From positions 1 to 50,565 of the forward strand of contig NZ_AUJK01000020.1 of NCBI RefSeq assembly GCF_000424185.1: a stretch of 50,565 nt of DNA, in the 5' to 3' direction. The notes beneath the pieces are model-generated. The model searched no databases, was not told the origin of the DNA, and saw only the letters and a program-made list of their open reading frames with translations. Shown here one piece after another: positions 34,607 to 43,341 of the stretch. How positions within the stretch are numbered: position 1 is the stretch's first letter; every line of letters begins with the position of its first letter. Source of the DNA: Prevotella sp. AGR2160. GTDB taxonomy: Bacteria > Bacteroidota > Bacteroidia > Bacteroidales > Bacteroidaceae. A program made the translations under genes and the position numbers.

Positions 34607-35911
34607 CTATCTCCGCCATTTTGCTTGCTGACTCTGTTCGTCGTCTACATCATTCACGTTCATGCCTTTGCCGACCTCGTATTCACGGTTGGCATCCTTG
34701 GAACCGGCATTGTTATCCATAGAAGAATGACGAGGCACCGAAGATGACGGTTGCGGCTTCTGCTCTGCTTTTGGATGAACAGGTGTTGTGACCTTGACAA
34801 TTCCTTTCGACTCCAAGTAGTTGTCATGGAGTTGACAAACAATAGACTCTCGCAGATTGATGGTCTCACCATTCCACGTCACAGTTCCTCTGTGGATGCG
34901 TGTGCCAAATTGCCGATAGAGAATGCGGTTGATGTCTGCTGTGGTGAGTTTTGGGTTTTCGGTAAGCAGGCCGTCGATGGTCTGCTCAATCTTGGTAAAC
35001 CGGGTGGGGGCATCCTCGAACTGGAGTAGCTCCTTGATGCTGAGAAATTCACCACCTTTGAAGACCGTCTTATTTTTGTGGTCAACAACGATATAACCAT
35101 ACGGTGTATCAGCCTTGCCTACAAATACCAAACTGATGCCAAACTTACGCTTCATGTGGGTGGCAAGTTCTTCCTTATTGGCAGACAAGTTGCGGTATTT
35201 TTCAAGTATGGCACGAAGTTGCCGACGACGTTTGTCATCGGGCTTGTTTTCCTTTAGGGCATACTGCATGATGAGCTCTGCACGGATGGTGCCCTGTTCC
35301 TCACCATTTCGATAGAGGTGAACAACCGGCTTCTCATCATCTTCCTTGCATTCATAGCCCAAGCTCTCCATGATGGCACAGAACTGAGCTTTAGATGTAT
35401 AGCGGTAAGAAAGTGCGTCCTTGGCTATGTCGTTGACTTCCGGCTCCTGCTTTTGGCCAGTGTATTCCTTCATAATCTCCAAAGTTACTGCTCGCGAGCG
35501 ACGCTTTTCATGATTGTGGTCTATCTTATGACCATCGGGTGCCACACGGGAAGTGACAATATGGATGTGATTGTTCCCCGTGTCATGGTGAGCATAGGCC
35601 AGCAACGGCTGACCCGCCTCGGCATAACCCATCTCTTTGAGGTATCGATGCGCGATGTCAAGCAGCTGCTCATGGGTGTACTCATTTCCCTTACAGCTGA
35701 CAGCCACATGGAACTGAGCATTCCTGACATACGTGTTCCGGGCGGAATAGTCAAGGAAATATTGCCGGAGCTTTTCGGGAGTGTAGGCTTCCGGTCTTAG
35801 TCCGAGGATGTTCTGAGCCTCCAAGAGCGTAGCCACGCCCTTCTCAACCTTCATTTCATTGTAGGCGATAGCATGGAAGTTAGCGGAAGAGGGCAGGATA
35901 GTGATTATCAT
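34607..35911 (-). CDS. Mobilization relaxase (MobA/MbpB type)
   Basis: From ATG 35911 the 434-residue protein starts MIITILPSSANFHAIAYNEM, the usual relaxase beginning with an active-site region Tyr (AIAYNE). The histidine triad HHDTGNNHIH lies at residues 108-117. It nicks oriT and leads the strand into the recipient cell using a conjugation machine supplied by another element. An upstream ATG at 35959 would overlap the mobilization accessory gene by 32 nt and is less likely. The C-terminal part is Lys/Gln/Ser-rich. Confidence 0.9.
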   Translation of the reverse strand: MIITILPSSANFHAIAYNEMKVEKGVATLLEAQNILGLRPEAYTPEKLRQYFLDYSARNTYVRNAQFHVAVSCKGNEYTHEQLLDIAHRYLKEMGYAEAGQPLLAYAHHDTGNNHIHIVTSRVAPDGHKIDHNHEKRRSRAVTLEIMKEYTGQKQEPEVNDIAKDALSYRYTSKAQFCAIMESLGYECKEDDEKPVVHLYRNGEEQGTIRAELIMQYALKENKPDDKRRRQLRAILEKYRNLSANKEELATHMKRKFGISLVFVGKADTPYGYIVVDHKNKTVFKGGEFLSIKELLQFEDAPTRFTKIEQTIDGLLTENPKLTTADINRILYRQFGTRIHRGTVTWNGETINLRESIVCQLHDNYLESKGIVKVTTPVHPKAEQKPQPSSSVPRHSSMDNNAGSKDANREYEVGKGMNVNDVDDEQSQQAKWRR

Positions 35912-35927
35912 ATTTGGGTCTAAAGGT

Positions 35928-36314
35928 TTACGTTTCTTCTTGCTTGTCGTGGATGGCATCCAACTCAGCCTTGATGCTTATGATGGCCTTGACGGCATTC
36001 CGAGTTTCAGGTAGCAGAATGCCACGGAAGAAACTTTCTTTGAGTTCACCGGCTATGGCCAGCTCGTTAGCCCGGTGCATACACTGGTTGAAATTACCAC
36101 CCAACCACGAGAGCTGTTGTTGATATTTTTTATAGAACTGCAGGAGTGCCTCCATCGTCTCTATCTTTCCTCTTGTGCGCTTATCGTCGAAGCGTCTGAC
36201 CGCATCACGCACCATGGCACTCATGTTGCCGCCATAGTTCTGTGCCTTGTTTTGGAACATCTGAGACTCATCTTCTGTGAGACGGATTTCCAAACGGATA
36301 CATTTCTTCTTCAT
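35928..36314 (-). CDS. Mobilization accessory protein, ribbon-helix-helix type
   Basis: The 128-residue protein starts MKKKCIRLEIRLTEDESQMF, then NKAQNYGGNMSAMVRDAVRR, a ribbon-helix-helix DNA-binding unit. The conserved KYQQQLSWLGGNFNQCMHRA segment is typical of MobC-like accessory proteins of Bacteroidales mobilizable elements. It helps the relaxase find and melt oriT, which should lie just upstream at 36.33-36.46 kb. It probably shares an operon with the relaxase gene. Confidence 0.88.
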   Translation of the reverse strand: MKKKCIRLEIRLTEDESQMFQNKAQNYGGNMSAMVRDAVRRFDDKRTRGKIETMEALLQFYKKYQQQLSWLGGNFNQCMHRANELAIAGELKESFFRGILLPETRNAVKAIISIKAELDAIHDKQEET

Positions 36315-36340
36315 ACTTTGATGGTTGGTTTATAGTTCAT

Positions 36341-36460
36341 CTGACAAGGATTAGGGAGTTGCGACCGTTAATCCGCCCCAGCTCTGCTGGCAAGTGACTT
36401 TTGAAGTGCGCCGAGGTGTTAACCGAGGTGTACGTACAAAAGTACAACTTGCTACTCCCA
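36341..36460. other. Candidate origin of transfer (oriT)
   Basis: This non-coding stretch directly upstream of the mob genes holds two dyads. The first is GGATTA (36348-36353) paired with TAATCC (36369-36374). The second is longer and imperfect: CAAGTGACTTTTGAAGTGC (36391-36409) against TACAAAAGTACAACTTGC (36435-36452). Between the arms of the second, CCGAGGTGT occurs twice (36411-36419 and 36423-36431). Position and symmetry are what a relaxase target looks like. The nick site cannot be fixed by eye. Confidence 0.6.
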
Positions 36461-36644
36461 ATTGACTGCCGTAGCGGTGGCAAAGCCTGTTAATAGGGTA
36501 AAAGTGCCGATTTACAAGTAGATATGTTTCGTTCTCCATGTTGAAGTGCTCAATATTCCAATAGTATAAGTGAAATCGTACTAAAAGCATGCGCCATCGT
36601 GTCATCAGCAAACTCAGTATTTTACTGGCTCGAACTATGCAAAA

Positions 36645-36894
36645 GATAAATTCTATCTTTAGATTGCTTAGATAGATTCTATCCGTAGATTGCTCTGATT
36701 GCTCTGATAGATTCTATCTTAAGATTGCTTAGATAGATTTTATCCTTAGATAGCTCAGATAGTTCTGATAGGTTCTATCTAAAGATTGCTTAGATAGATT
36801 GGATAGATTCTATCTGCAGATCACTTAGATAGATCAGATAGATTCTATCTATAGATTGTAGCTGATAGCTTGGATTGCTCTGATAGTTTCTATC
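36645..36894. repeat. Eight-copy iteron-like array of a 13-bp near-palindrome
   Basis: GATAGATTCTATC or close variants begin at 36645, 36671, 36706, 36732, 36767, 36802, 36837 and 36882, with steps of 26, 35, 26, 35, 35, 35 and 45 nt. Between them AGATTGCTTAGATAGAT is also repeated. The regular 35-nt step and near-perfect dyad symmetry fit a multi-copy protein-binding site such as a replication or partition origin, next to oriT and near a primase gene. There is no coding potential. It is not a CRISPR array because no unique spacers are present. Confidence 0.75.
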
Positions 36895-36955
36895 TTTTGT
36901 GCCTGCCTCTTGACTGAAATCCGCCAATAACACTTTTGCTGGTGTCAAATGCAGA

Positions 36956-37624
36956 TTACGGAATACACACGCGGTATTTTGTCAAGAAATCTATATTGAT
37001 GAATACTCCATTCTGACTGTAGCCATGCGTGAATATATTCTTGCATTTTACATTACTGGAGACAAAAGGCAGAAGCTCTTTAGGTGTCATACTCGCAACA
37101 TAAGCATCGTCCACCTGCCATCCATTAGCCATTCCACCCTCAAAGCGGAGGAAAAGTGTATAATCGCCGGAAGAGATTTTAATGTCCCTACAGAGTATCG
37201 GATTGCGTTTTGTCGCTATCTTAACCTTCCTTCCCGATACCTTTGAGAAGCACTCTTGTAGATAGTCGTTGCGGTTCTCGGTCTTGTCAAAAGGCATGTT
37301 GGCAATGTTGATGCTGCCCGGATGCTCTTTGCGGAGCGGAGACAGAATCATGGTTGTATTCTCAAATTCTGTCTGCAACTCATCTTCGAGCTGCTTGCAG
37401 AACAATGCTACCAACAAGCAGTGGAAAGGTGTCTCGATGGACTTGTCCACGATGGTCAGGTTGCAGTCCTTTCGTCCTGCAAAAGTATTTCGGAAGAGAG
37501 CCCAGTTCTCTGTATCCTTTGATACGATACTCGGCAGAAACGACTGTGTTGTGGTGTCCTCTCTGAAAAACACATTGAAAGTCAAGATCGCTTTTTGGTA
37601 ATTTGGAATGGTATTTGTACTCAT
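36956..37624 (-). CDS. Hypothetical protein (222 aa)
   Basis: A soluble 222-residue protein with no signal peptide or membrane segment (begins STNTIPNYQKAILTFNVFFR; later RNDYLQECFSKVSGRKVKIA). No family is recognised. It sits between the iteron array and the primase operon on the same strand as all mobilization genes, so an element-maintenance role is possible. Its upstream region (37625-37780) also holds the promoter of the plus-strand 56-aa gene. Confidence 0.65.
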   Translation of the reverse strand: MSTNTIPNYQKAILTFNVFFREDTTTQSFLPSIVSKDTENWALFRNTFAGRKDCNLTIVDKSIETPFHCLLVALFCKQLEDELQTEFENTTMILSPLRKEHPGSINIANMPFDKTENRNDYLQECFSKVSGRKVKIATKRNPILCRDIKISSGDYTLFLRFEGGMANGWQVDDAYVASMTPKELLPFVSSNVKCKNIFTHGYSQNGVFINIDFLTKYRVCIP

Positions 37625-37695
37625 AGTGACAGTGATTTTGTCGTTGGAAACGATCGATTTTATTGCATATTTATAGAAAATAATCGCAGAAAAAC

Positions 37696-37726
37696 TTGCG
37701 TATTTCGAAAATTATTCGTATCTTTA
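37696..37726 (+). promoter_or_regulatory. Promoter of the 56-aa membrane protein gene
   Basis: TTG at 37696-37698 and TATCTTTA from 37719 are separated by 20 nt, one base away from the Bacteroidetes consensus. It faces right towards 37781 and would leave a leader of about 50 nt. Confidence 0.55.
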
Positions 37727-37780
37727 TAGAGATTTAAGGAGTTAACAAACATAATTATTCACCCTCAAAAAGATGTCTTC

Positions 37781-37951
37781 ATGTTCGCACTCTTCTTCCT
37801 TTACGCTCTCATCATCGCCGTTGTCATTGGCGCGGTAGTCCTGGTCCTTAAGGTCCTCTTCTGGGCTTTGATGTTTCCCATACTCTGGATAGGTTTCTCT
37901 ATCGCCAATGCCATTGACCGCAGAAAGAAGGTGGCCCGACAGCTCAGGTAA
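37781..37951 (+). CDS. Small membrane protein (56 aa)
   Basis: This short frame encodes MFALFFLYALIIAVVIGAVV followed by LVLKVLFWALMFPILWIGFS and a basic tail (DRRKKVARQLR). The two hydrophobic segments predict two membrane helices. It has its own promoter-like sequence and is the only plus-strand gene among mobilization genes. No family is recognised. Confidence 0.55.
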   Translation: MFALFFLYALIIAVVIGAVVLVLKVLFWALMFPILWIGFSIANAIDRRKKVARQLR

Positions 37952-37979
37952 CCTGCACTGCCGGTGCCACGGTATCGGC

Positions 37980-40067
37980 TCAGAATATCTTGAGCTGATA
38001 GGATTGGTCGGATAGCTGCTCTATAATTGCTTTATCCCTCATAGTACGAAGATAGTCCTTTGCCGTCCGGGGCTGTATCTCCATCGCATCGACGATGGCC
38101 TTCACCATTTCTCCATATGTCAGCTTGTCAACCTTCTCGAAGATACCCTGGGCTATGCTCTTGAGGTCATTGATTTTCTGTCTTTCCTTATCCTCTTTAG
38201 ACTTCACGCCCATATAGACGAACATGTCCTCCTTCTTGTCCCATCCGAAAGACATCATCGGAATATCCAGCGGACTTCCGTCTCGCACCTTGATGCACTT
38301 GACCACAGAGTAGGCTGGATTGGTGTCTTTCTCAATGGACAGAATGCCAGCAGCCTTGCGCTGAAGCTCAGAGCCTATATGTCCTCTGAGCTTAACCCCG
38401 TTAGGCACAAAGTGCAGCACACAGACAATACAGCAGTGGTAAAATCCTGCAAGACGGTACAGCTCATCAATGACATCCACACTCTCCAGCTCGTCGTTGG
38501 CAGAACGCACCAAGTCTGCCACACCGTCGATGATGACCAACTGGATGCCTTTGTGCTGATGGAAGTTCATGTCGAGTGCCGTTCGGATGATGTCAAGACG
38601 CTCCTTGCGCGACTGCTCCGACAGATGATAGGCATGGAAGAAGTCCGGCTTGTCATCGAGATAAGCCCTCTTGACAGCCTTACGCACATTCTTGTAAAGC
38701 TGATGCTCAGACTGCTCCGTGTCAAAGAGAATAACGGCCCTACCCGACGGATTCGGGATGATGGTAAGGCCCAGCGTGCGCTCGGCGTCCAGCGCACTCT
38801 CAGCTATTGTACCGGAGATGATGGCAGCAACGAAGTTGCTCTTTCCCACGCCCTCACCCCCGGTGAGACAAAAAAGGTTATCAGAGGTGCCTACCGGTAC
38901 GTCATTGACCTCGACCACCGAAGAAGACCTTGCGGGTGGATTTGCATAGTCCAGTTCGCACGACTTGAAAATGACCGAGCTCTTGCGATATATCTTCTGA
39001 ATGAATTCTGTGATTATCCTGCTGAGTTCGTCGGCGGTATGTCCGAGAGCAAAGAAGTCAGAGATGTCCTTCTCGCTTTTGGTTCCAGCAAGCGGCAGTT
39101 CCAACCGTTTCACGCCATAAGCTCTCAAAGCCTGCTCTATTCTTGCAGCACTTTTCTTGCCCGTGTCGTCCATGTCATAGAGCAGGACGATATGCTTGAA
39201 CCGCCGGTGAAGATTCTCAATGATGTTGATTGGCGGGACCGCTGTCTCACTGTTGAAGCAGACAGCATTGAAGTCATGTGCCGAGAGCGACATGACATCC
39301 TTCTCTCCTCCGGTGATGAACACCATGTGTCCGCGCGCCGGCAGATGCTCCAGTCCGTAGACATACTCACCACTCGGCCGGTGCGCATACATGAACCGCA
39401 GCTTGCTCTTCGGCATATACACCTTAACGGCTTCGTCAACGGTGTGATACACGAACATCGGCTCGTTGGGCTGAGAGTATATCTTGTATTTCTTTCCCTC
39501 CTTTGACACACCGGTGAGCGATTTTGCGCTCCTTACCTTGAAGCGTTTAAGGGTACTTGCTGTAATGCCATACCGACCCCAGTATTGCAGTTCCACTTCC
39601 GAGAACTCCTTGTAGGCGAGTTTGACGTTCGGCTGCGGTGAGAGTTGTTCGTCAACTTTTGATTCAGCATAACTCTCTGATGCAGTATTGGCAAAAGATC
39701 TGGGCTTAGGCTCAGCAAAGTTTGTCTGCCAGTTCCCATATCTGTTGTCAGTCGTTACATCCATGGGTATGCAGAGGTGCATATCCTCGTTGATACGTCG
39801 CAGAATCTGCTTGAAGTCGCTCTTCATGTCAAGCCCCAACATCTTGCCGACCAACCAAAAGCAATCGCCTGAGTACTCCGGGTCACCGAAATCCTTCATC
39901 ATATAGATTCCAGACTTCTTGTTCAGATAGATGGAACACGATGCCTTCGTATCATTGTACAAAGGGTTCTTGAAACTCCTGTTTGGAATGAACTTCACAC
40001 CCAGGTAGTGATGGAACACGTCAAGACCTTGACGTGTCCTGTTCAGAATCTGAATTTTAATATCCAT
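37980..40067 (-). CDS. Mobile-element primase/helicase (TOPRIM plus RecA-like ATPase)
   Basis: The 695-residue protein has an N-terminal CHC2-like primase segment (KSGIYMMKDFGDPEYSGDCF), a TOPRIM domain (FITGGEKDVMSLSAH with Glu 255; LLYDMDDTG with Asp 298 and Asp 300) and a C-terminal DnaB/RecA-like ATPase (Walker A GGEGVGKS at 403-410; Walker B-like LVIIDGVADLV). This fusion is common in Bacteroidales mobilizable and integrative elements, where it primes and unwinds the transferred strand. It lies 14 nt from a small DNA-binding gene upstream. The long antisense open frame across it is an artefact. Confidence 0.88.
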   Translation of the reverse strand: MDIKIQILNRTRQGLDVFHHYLGVKFIPNRSFKNPLYNDTKASCSIYLNKKSGIYMMKDFGDPEYSGDCFWLVGKMLGLDMKSDFKQILRRINEDMHLCIPMDVTTDNRYGNWQTNFAEPKPRSFANTASESYAESKVDEQLSPQPNVKLAYKEFSEVELQYWGRYGITASTLKRFKVRSAKSLTGVSKEGKKYKIYSQPNEPMFVYHTVDEAVKVYMPKSKLRFMYAHRPSGEYVYGLEHLPARGHMVFITGGEKDVMSLSAHDFNAVCFNSETAVPPINIIENLHRRFKHIVLLYDMDDTGKKSAARIEQALRAYGVKRLELPLAGTKSEKDISDFFALGHTADELSRIITEFIQKIYRKSSVIFKSCELDYANPPARSSSVVEVNDVPVGTSDNLFCLTGGEGVGKSNFVAAIISGTIAESALDAERTLGLTIIPNPSGRAVILFDTEQSEHQLYKNVRKAVKRAYLDDKPDFFHAYHLSEQSRKERLDIIRTALDMNFHQHKGIQLVIIDGVADLVRSANDELESVDVIDELYRLAGFYHCCIVCVLHFVPNGVKLRGHIGSELQRKAAGILSIEKDTNPAYSVVKCIKVRDGSPLDIPMMSFGWDKKEDMFVYMGVKSKEDKERQKINDLKSIAQGIFEKVDKLTYGEMVKAIVDAMEIQPRTAKDYLRTMRDKAIIEQLSDQSYQLKIF

Positions 40068-40081
40068 AGCATATGCAGTAG

Positions 40082-40525
40082 TTAATCATTGTTTTCTCTC
40101 AGTTGGCTCACATCCCTTGAGTAAGTCAAGATACGCTCCAAGGCTTTGATTTTGCCGAGTCCCTTACACTTCACTATTCCAGTGTTGACAGCTTCGTACA
40201 GTTTCGAAAGCTTGTAAGTGACATGATTAATGGATATGTACGTGAATTCCAGCTTCCCGTTTCTTCGCCAACGCTTCAGCGTGGTCTCGGAAATTTGTAA
40301 AATCTCCATAACATCACGGCTTCCAACCTCTATGTTCTTGGCGCGGAGAATCTCCTCCGCGTCATGATCAAAAGAATTAGTTCTGTTCTCTTCAGGAGGT
40401 GGGTTTTCTCCGGTCAAGACCAAGTGAAGAGTGCTTACTTGATTTTTTAGGACTTTGACATCCTCACGAGTCTTTGTAAGCATTCTGCACATGGTCTCAA
40501 GTTGTTGAGTCAGTGCTTTCTCCAT
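40082..40525 (-). CDS. Coiled-coil plus helix-turn-helix protein (excisionase-like)
   Basis: The 147-residue protein has an N-terminal coiled coil (LTQQLETMCRMLTKTREDVK) and a central helix-turn-helix of the excisionase/MerR-like kind (SRDVMEILQISETTLKRWRR, then NGKLEFTYI). Such proteins bind near att or regulate element genes in Bacteroidales. It is directly upstream of the primase gene in one operon. Excisionase activity is an inference. Confidence 0.78.
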   Translation of the reverse strand: MEKALTQQLETMCRMLTKTREDVKVLKNQVSTLHLVLTGENPPPEENRTNSFDHDAEEILRAKNIEVGSRDVMEILQISETTLKRWRRNGKLEFTYISINHVTYKLSKLYEAVNTGIVKCKGLGKIKALERILTYSRDVSQLRENND

Positions 40526-40588
40526 TACTCTCTTACAATTTTTAATTAGTTGATTATGTTAAGGGTTCTCTCGTTCCGTCTCGGAGTA

Positions 40589-41086
40589 TTAATGGGTTAA
40601 TCGCCAGATAAGATCCAGTAGCTTCTCAGTGTCTGATGAGAGCATCTCAATGATATCTTCCCTGCTGCCTTCGGTTGATGCGGCTCGCGCAAGAACAGCA
40701 TTAAACATAAAGGCTGCCTTCCAAATTTCCTCATAGTTTCCCTTGTTGCCAGCGGCATTGATGAGAAAATCCAAGAGTGCGTTGCTGCCGTCTCCCAACG
40801 GCACTCTCCAATAACACTCCTGCTCTTCACCGTAACCGGCTATCAAGCGTTTCAACTGTGGAGACTCTGGTACAGGCACGATAATGTATCTCATGTCATA
40901 TGCAGTACCTATGTCCTGCAGCACATCCATGGTGAAGTTCCGCTTACCTTTGAGGACTTGTCGAAGGTAGCTCTGGTCTCTTTTTGCCGCACTAGACAGC
41001 TTTGAGAAGAAATCTTCATTTTTCTTCTTAACTTGATTAATAACTGAAACTATTACGGGCTTAATTTTGTTCTTTTTGTTGCTCAT
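40589..41086 (-). CDS. Helix-turn-helix regulator (165 aa)
   Basis: A DNA-binding domain near residues 22-60 (SKLSSAAKRDQSYLRQVLKG, then KRNFTMDVLQDIGTAYDMRY) resembles Cro/CI domains. The remainder is a helical domain of unknown function. It is probably the first gene of the leftward element operon. Upstream, TATAGTC (41127-41133) and GACTATA (41143-41149) form a dyad that could be its own operator. Confidence 0.78.
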   Translation of the reverse strand: MSNKKNKIKPVIVSVINQVKKKNEDFFSKLSSAAKRDQSYLRQVLKGKRNFTMDVLQDIGTAYDMRYIIVPVPESPQLKRLIAGYGEEQECYWRVPLGDGSNALLDFLINAAGNKGNYEEIWKAAFMFNAVLARAASTEGSREDIIEMLSSDTEKLLDLIWRLTH

Positions 41087-41696
41087 GGTGCAAAGTTTTG
41101 AATATTTTTTTATTAGTACTTTAGTATATAGTCCAAGTATGAGACTATAGTCTTACAACTTACAAAAATGTTCTTATAATGCACTGTAGCATAAGCAATT
41201 ACAAATGATTAATATGAAACTTAATTTGTTGAAAAGTTTTATATCTGTAAAATACTATTACTGATCTTCATTTAGCATGTCGCCTTCTTATATTAAGTGT
41301 ATATATATAAACTTTTGACAGTATGACCATGAATTAGAGATGATGAATTTGCAATTATAATTCCGCGATACATATCATATAGCTAAGAACATCGCTGAGT
41401 GATCGCACCAATAGAATGTGTTGTAATGATTGAGTTGGAAGTCAGTATGTCGCCCCGGTCAGATTCTAAATTTTGTTCTCAGGAAAAAATCAAGCTGTCT
41501 GGAATAATATTATCGTATAATATTGCTATCTTTGCCATATCATTTAGAAATGCGGCTCTTGGGTCCTGACCCTATAAAGACTTGGAGTGCTCTTTGAATG
41601 ATGAAATCTGAGGAATTTTTCTTCCCATCAGACAAGGAAAAGACAATAATCGTAAGCATAGCAGCTTAACAGTGGTATTAAAAGAACAAAGGAATA
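41087..41696. promoter_or_regulatory. 610-nt intergenic region between divergent genes
   Basis: No convincing gene was found. On the left side the dyad TATAGTC/GACTATA lies at 41127-41149 with inner palindrome GACTATAGTC. On the right, a -7 box TATCTTTG is at 41527-41534, followed by a 15-codon frame (41550-41597, MRLLGPDPIKTWSAL) holding GGGTCCTGACCC. This may be a leader of the flavin reductase mRNA. The middle part (about 41170-41500) is AT-rich with nothing recognised. Confidence 0.5.
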
Positions 41697-42281
41697 ATGG
41701 ATGTAAAAGACATAAACAGCTACGCTCCGAGAGCACAGGCTAAGAAGTTCGAGAGTAAAGAATATAAAGTATTTGAAATGTTCCGTAAGGACTGGGCTGT
41801 GGTAACGGCTGGTACTCCCGACAAGTTCAACTCGTGCGTTGTTGCTTGGGGGAGCCTTGGTACAATATGGACGGTGCCTGGTAAGAAGACCGGCTCAACG
41901 GTGACCGTCTATATTTACCCGACACGTTACACTAATGAAGTCTTGCAGCATAGCGAAAAATTTACGGTAAGCTTCTTCCCTAAGACGCTCCGTAAGCAAG
42001 TTTTTGTTTTGGGCAGCCAATCAGGTCGTGATACCGACAAGGTGAACGAGTCCGGGTTAACTCCAAAAGTGATTGATGGTGCAGTTACATACGAGGAGGC
42101 CACCTTCACTTTCGTTTGCCGCAAGATTTGTCAGCTGCCAATAAAGAAAGAAGACATAGCCCAGGATATACGGGACTATTATGCTGCAAATCCACAAGGC
42201 TATCCGGTAGATGAGAATGGCGATTATCATCCTCACTGGATATTCATGGGCGAAATTATTGCCACAGACGGTGAGCTTTGA
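41697..42281 (+). CDS. Flavin reductase-family protein (194 aa)
   Basis: The split-barrel flavin reductase pattern is clear: FEMFRKDWAVVTAGTPDKFN, SCVVAWGSLGTIWTVPGKKT, YIYPTRYTNEVLQHSEKFTV and SFFPKTLRKQVFVLGSQSGR, ending in HWIFMGEIIATDG. It should bind FMN and use NAD(P)H. It stands alone with a ~160-nt leader and is separate from the flavin-type cluster at 30-31.6 kb, so it looks like independent cargo. Confidence 0.88.
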   Translation: MDVKDINSYAPRAQAKKFESKEYKVFEMFRKDWAVVTAGTPDKFNSCVVAWGSLGTIWTVPGKKTGSTVTVYIYPTRYTNEVLQHSEKFTVSFFPKTLRKQVFVLGSQSGRDTDKVNESGLTPKVIDGAVTYEEATFTFVCRKICQLPIKKEDIAQDIRDYYAANPQGYPVDENGDYHPHWIFMGEIIATDGEL

Positions 42282-42482
42282 TAAAGTTTGGACCAATCTA
42301 CTGAAGATTCCTCAAAACCTCAGCGGTCTTGTTTTTTTGCCTACAGGCCGGGAGTGTATTGTTGTCGCCACTTGAAGTTGTACTCGACTTCCTTAAACTG
42401 CATCATTCACAGGCCTATGGAGTCAATAGTAATGTAGTACAATTTTCAGCTTCAACAACACCATGAGTGCTCAAATTGGGAT

Positions 42483-42550
42483 TATTCTACGGATAAAATG
42501 AAAATAATCCGTAGAATATTTCTCGATTTAAAGGTAATTGCCTATCTTTG
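42483..42550 (+). promoter_or_regulatory. Promoter and operator of the orphan AbiEi-like gene
   Basis: TATTCTACGGAT (42483-42494) and its exact reverse complement (42507-42518) form a perfect 12-bp inverted repeat with a 12-nt spacer, upstream of a -7 box TATCTTTG at 42543-42550. AbiEi antitoxins are known to bind inverted repeats in their own promoters, so this is the likely autoregulatory site. Confidence 0.7.
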
Positions 42551-42564
42551 CAAAAAAATACGAT

Positions 42565-43149
42565 ATGTATAAGGCTTCGAATCAAGCAGGTCAGCAACAT
42601 GGCTACATAAGAACTTCGGAACTATCAGACAGGAAGAAATACCGTCGCGTTCTGAAAGCAGTTAGTGCCGGCGAGCTGGTTAAAGTGCGGCATGGTGTCT
42701 ATGCTCCACCAGAGGAACTACTCAGCAATATGGTAGATGTCGAGAGCATTGTTCCCGGAGGTGTAGTGTGCCTTTACAACGCATGGGCTTATTATGGCCT
42801 GACTACAGTCAGTCCACCGGAATTCTGCATTGCCATCTCCGCAAAGCGCAAGGTGTCGCTTCAAACGCCGTTCCCCATCAAACTTTTCTATTGGAAGGAT
42901 GACAACCTGAAGTTTGGCATTATTGAGGTCAAAGTAAGCAACTACAAAGTCCATATGACCGACCTTGAGCGAAGTGTGTGTGATGCTGTCAAGTACAGGA
43001 ATAAGATAGGCCACGCCCTGTGTTCGGAGATTATCCGGAACTATACGAAACGCACGGACCATAACCTAAGCCGCCTGTCAGAATATGCCAAGATATTGCG
43101 AGTTGAAAAGAAAATGAAAGAATACATAACAATTACATTGGGAGAATGA
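42565..43149 (+). CDS. AbiEi-like antitoxin, orphan
   Basis: From ATG 42565 the protein has 194 residues. The N-terminal winged helix reads IRTSELSDRKKYRRVLKAVS then AGELVKVRHGVYAPPEELL, the AbiEi antitoxin pattern. The C-terminal domain includes VVCLYNAWAYYGLTTVSPPE and VHMTDLERSVCDAVKYRNKI, also typical. Type IV antitoxins block the target of, rather than bind, their nucleotidyltransferase toxins. The usual toxin gene should overlap its stop, but only a 17-codon remnant does. A start at 42538 is rejected because it overlaps the -7 box. Confidence 0.85.
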   Translation: MYKASNQAGQQHGYIRTSELSDRKKYRRVLKAVSAGELVKVRHGVYAPPEELLSNMVDVESIVPGGVVCLYNAWAYYGLTTVSPPEFCIAISAKRKVSLQTPFPIKLFYWKDDNLKFGIIEVKVSNYKVHMTDLERSVCDAVKYRNKIGHALCSEIIRNYTKRTDHNLSRLSEYAKILRVEKKMKEYITITLGE

Positions 43150-43199
43150 TTAAGCATAAGAACTACGGGAAGTCAGTAAGGACCATGATTAAAGAATAA
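43146..43199 (+). pseudogene. Remnant of an AbiEii-like toxin gene (17 codons)
   Basis: The ATG overlaps the antitoxin stop (ATGA). The frame reads MIKHKNYGKSVRTMIKE and then stops. COG2253/AbiEii toxins commonly start with MIK..YGKSVRARLLN, so the first ~12 residues look like the toxin start and the rest is missing. No further toxin sequence was recognised in the ~200 nt before the next gene. Confidence 0.55.
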
Positions 43200-43341
43200 T
43201 ATATCCCTTTTGTCTTGCACGTCTTGCAGATTGTACACCTTATGTAGCAACATGAATAATACCATTAAAATGTCACGACTGCGATAAAAATGTTCAATAA
43301 ATCAACTTAAAGTATATTATAAAGCATTATTTTCAACCATA

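Noticed and set aside
36645..36894. Repeat array considered as CRISPR
   Set aside because: Units are only 13 bp, near-palindromic, partly repeated between copies, with no unique spacers and no cas genes.
38379..39506. 375-residue plus-strand open frame opposite the primase gene
   Set aside because: It lies wholly antisense to a gene with clear TOPRIM and Walker motifs, and its own product has no recognisable domain or promoter; it is a shadow.
42538..42564. Longer start of the orphan AbiEi-like gene
   Set aside because: The extension covers the -7 box TATCTTTG and would lie upstream of the transcript start.
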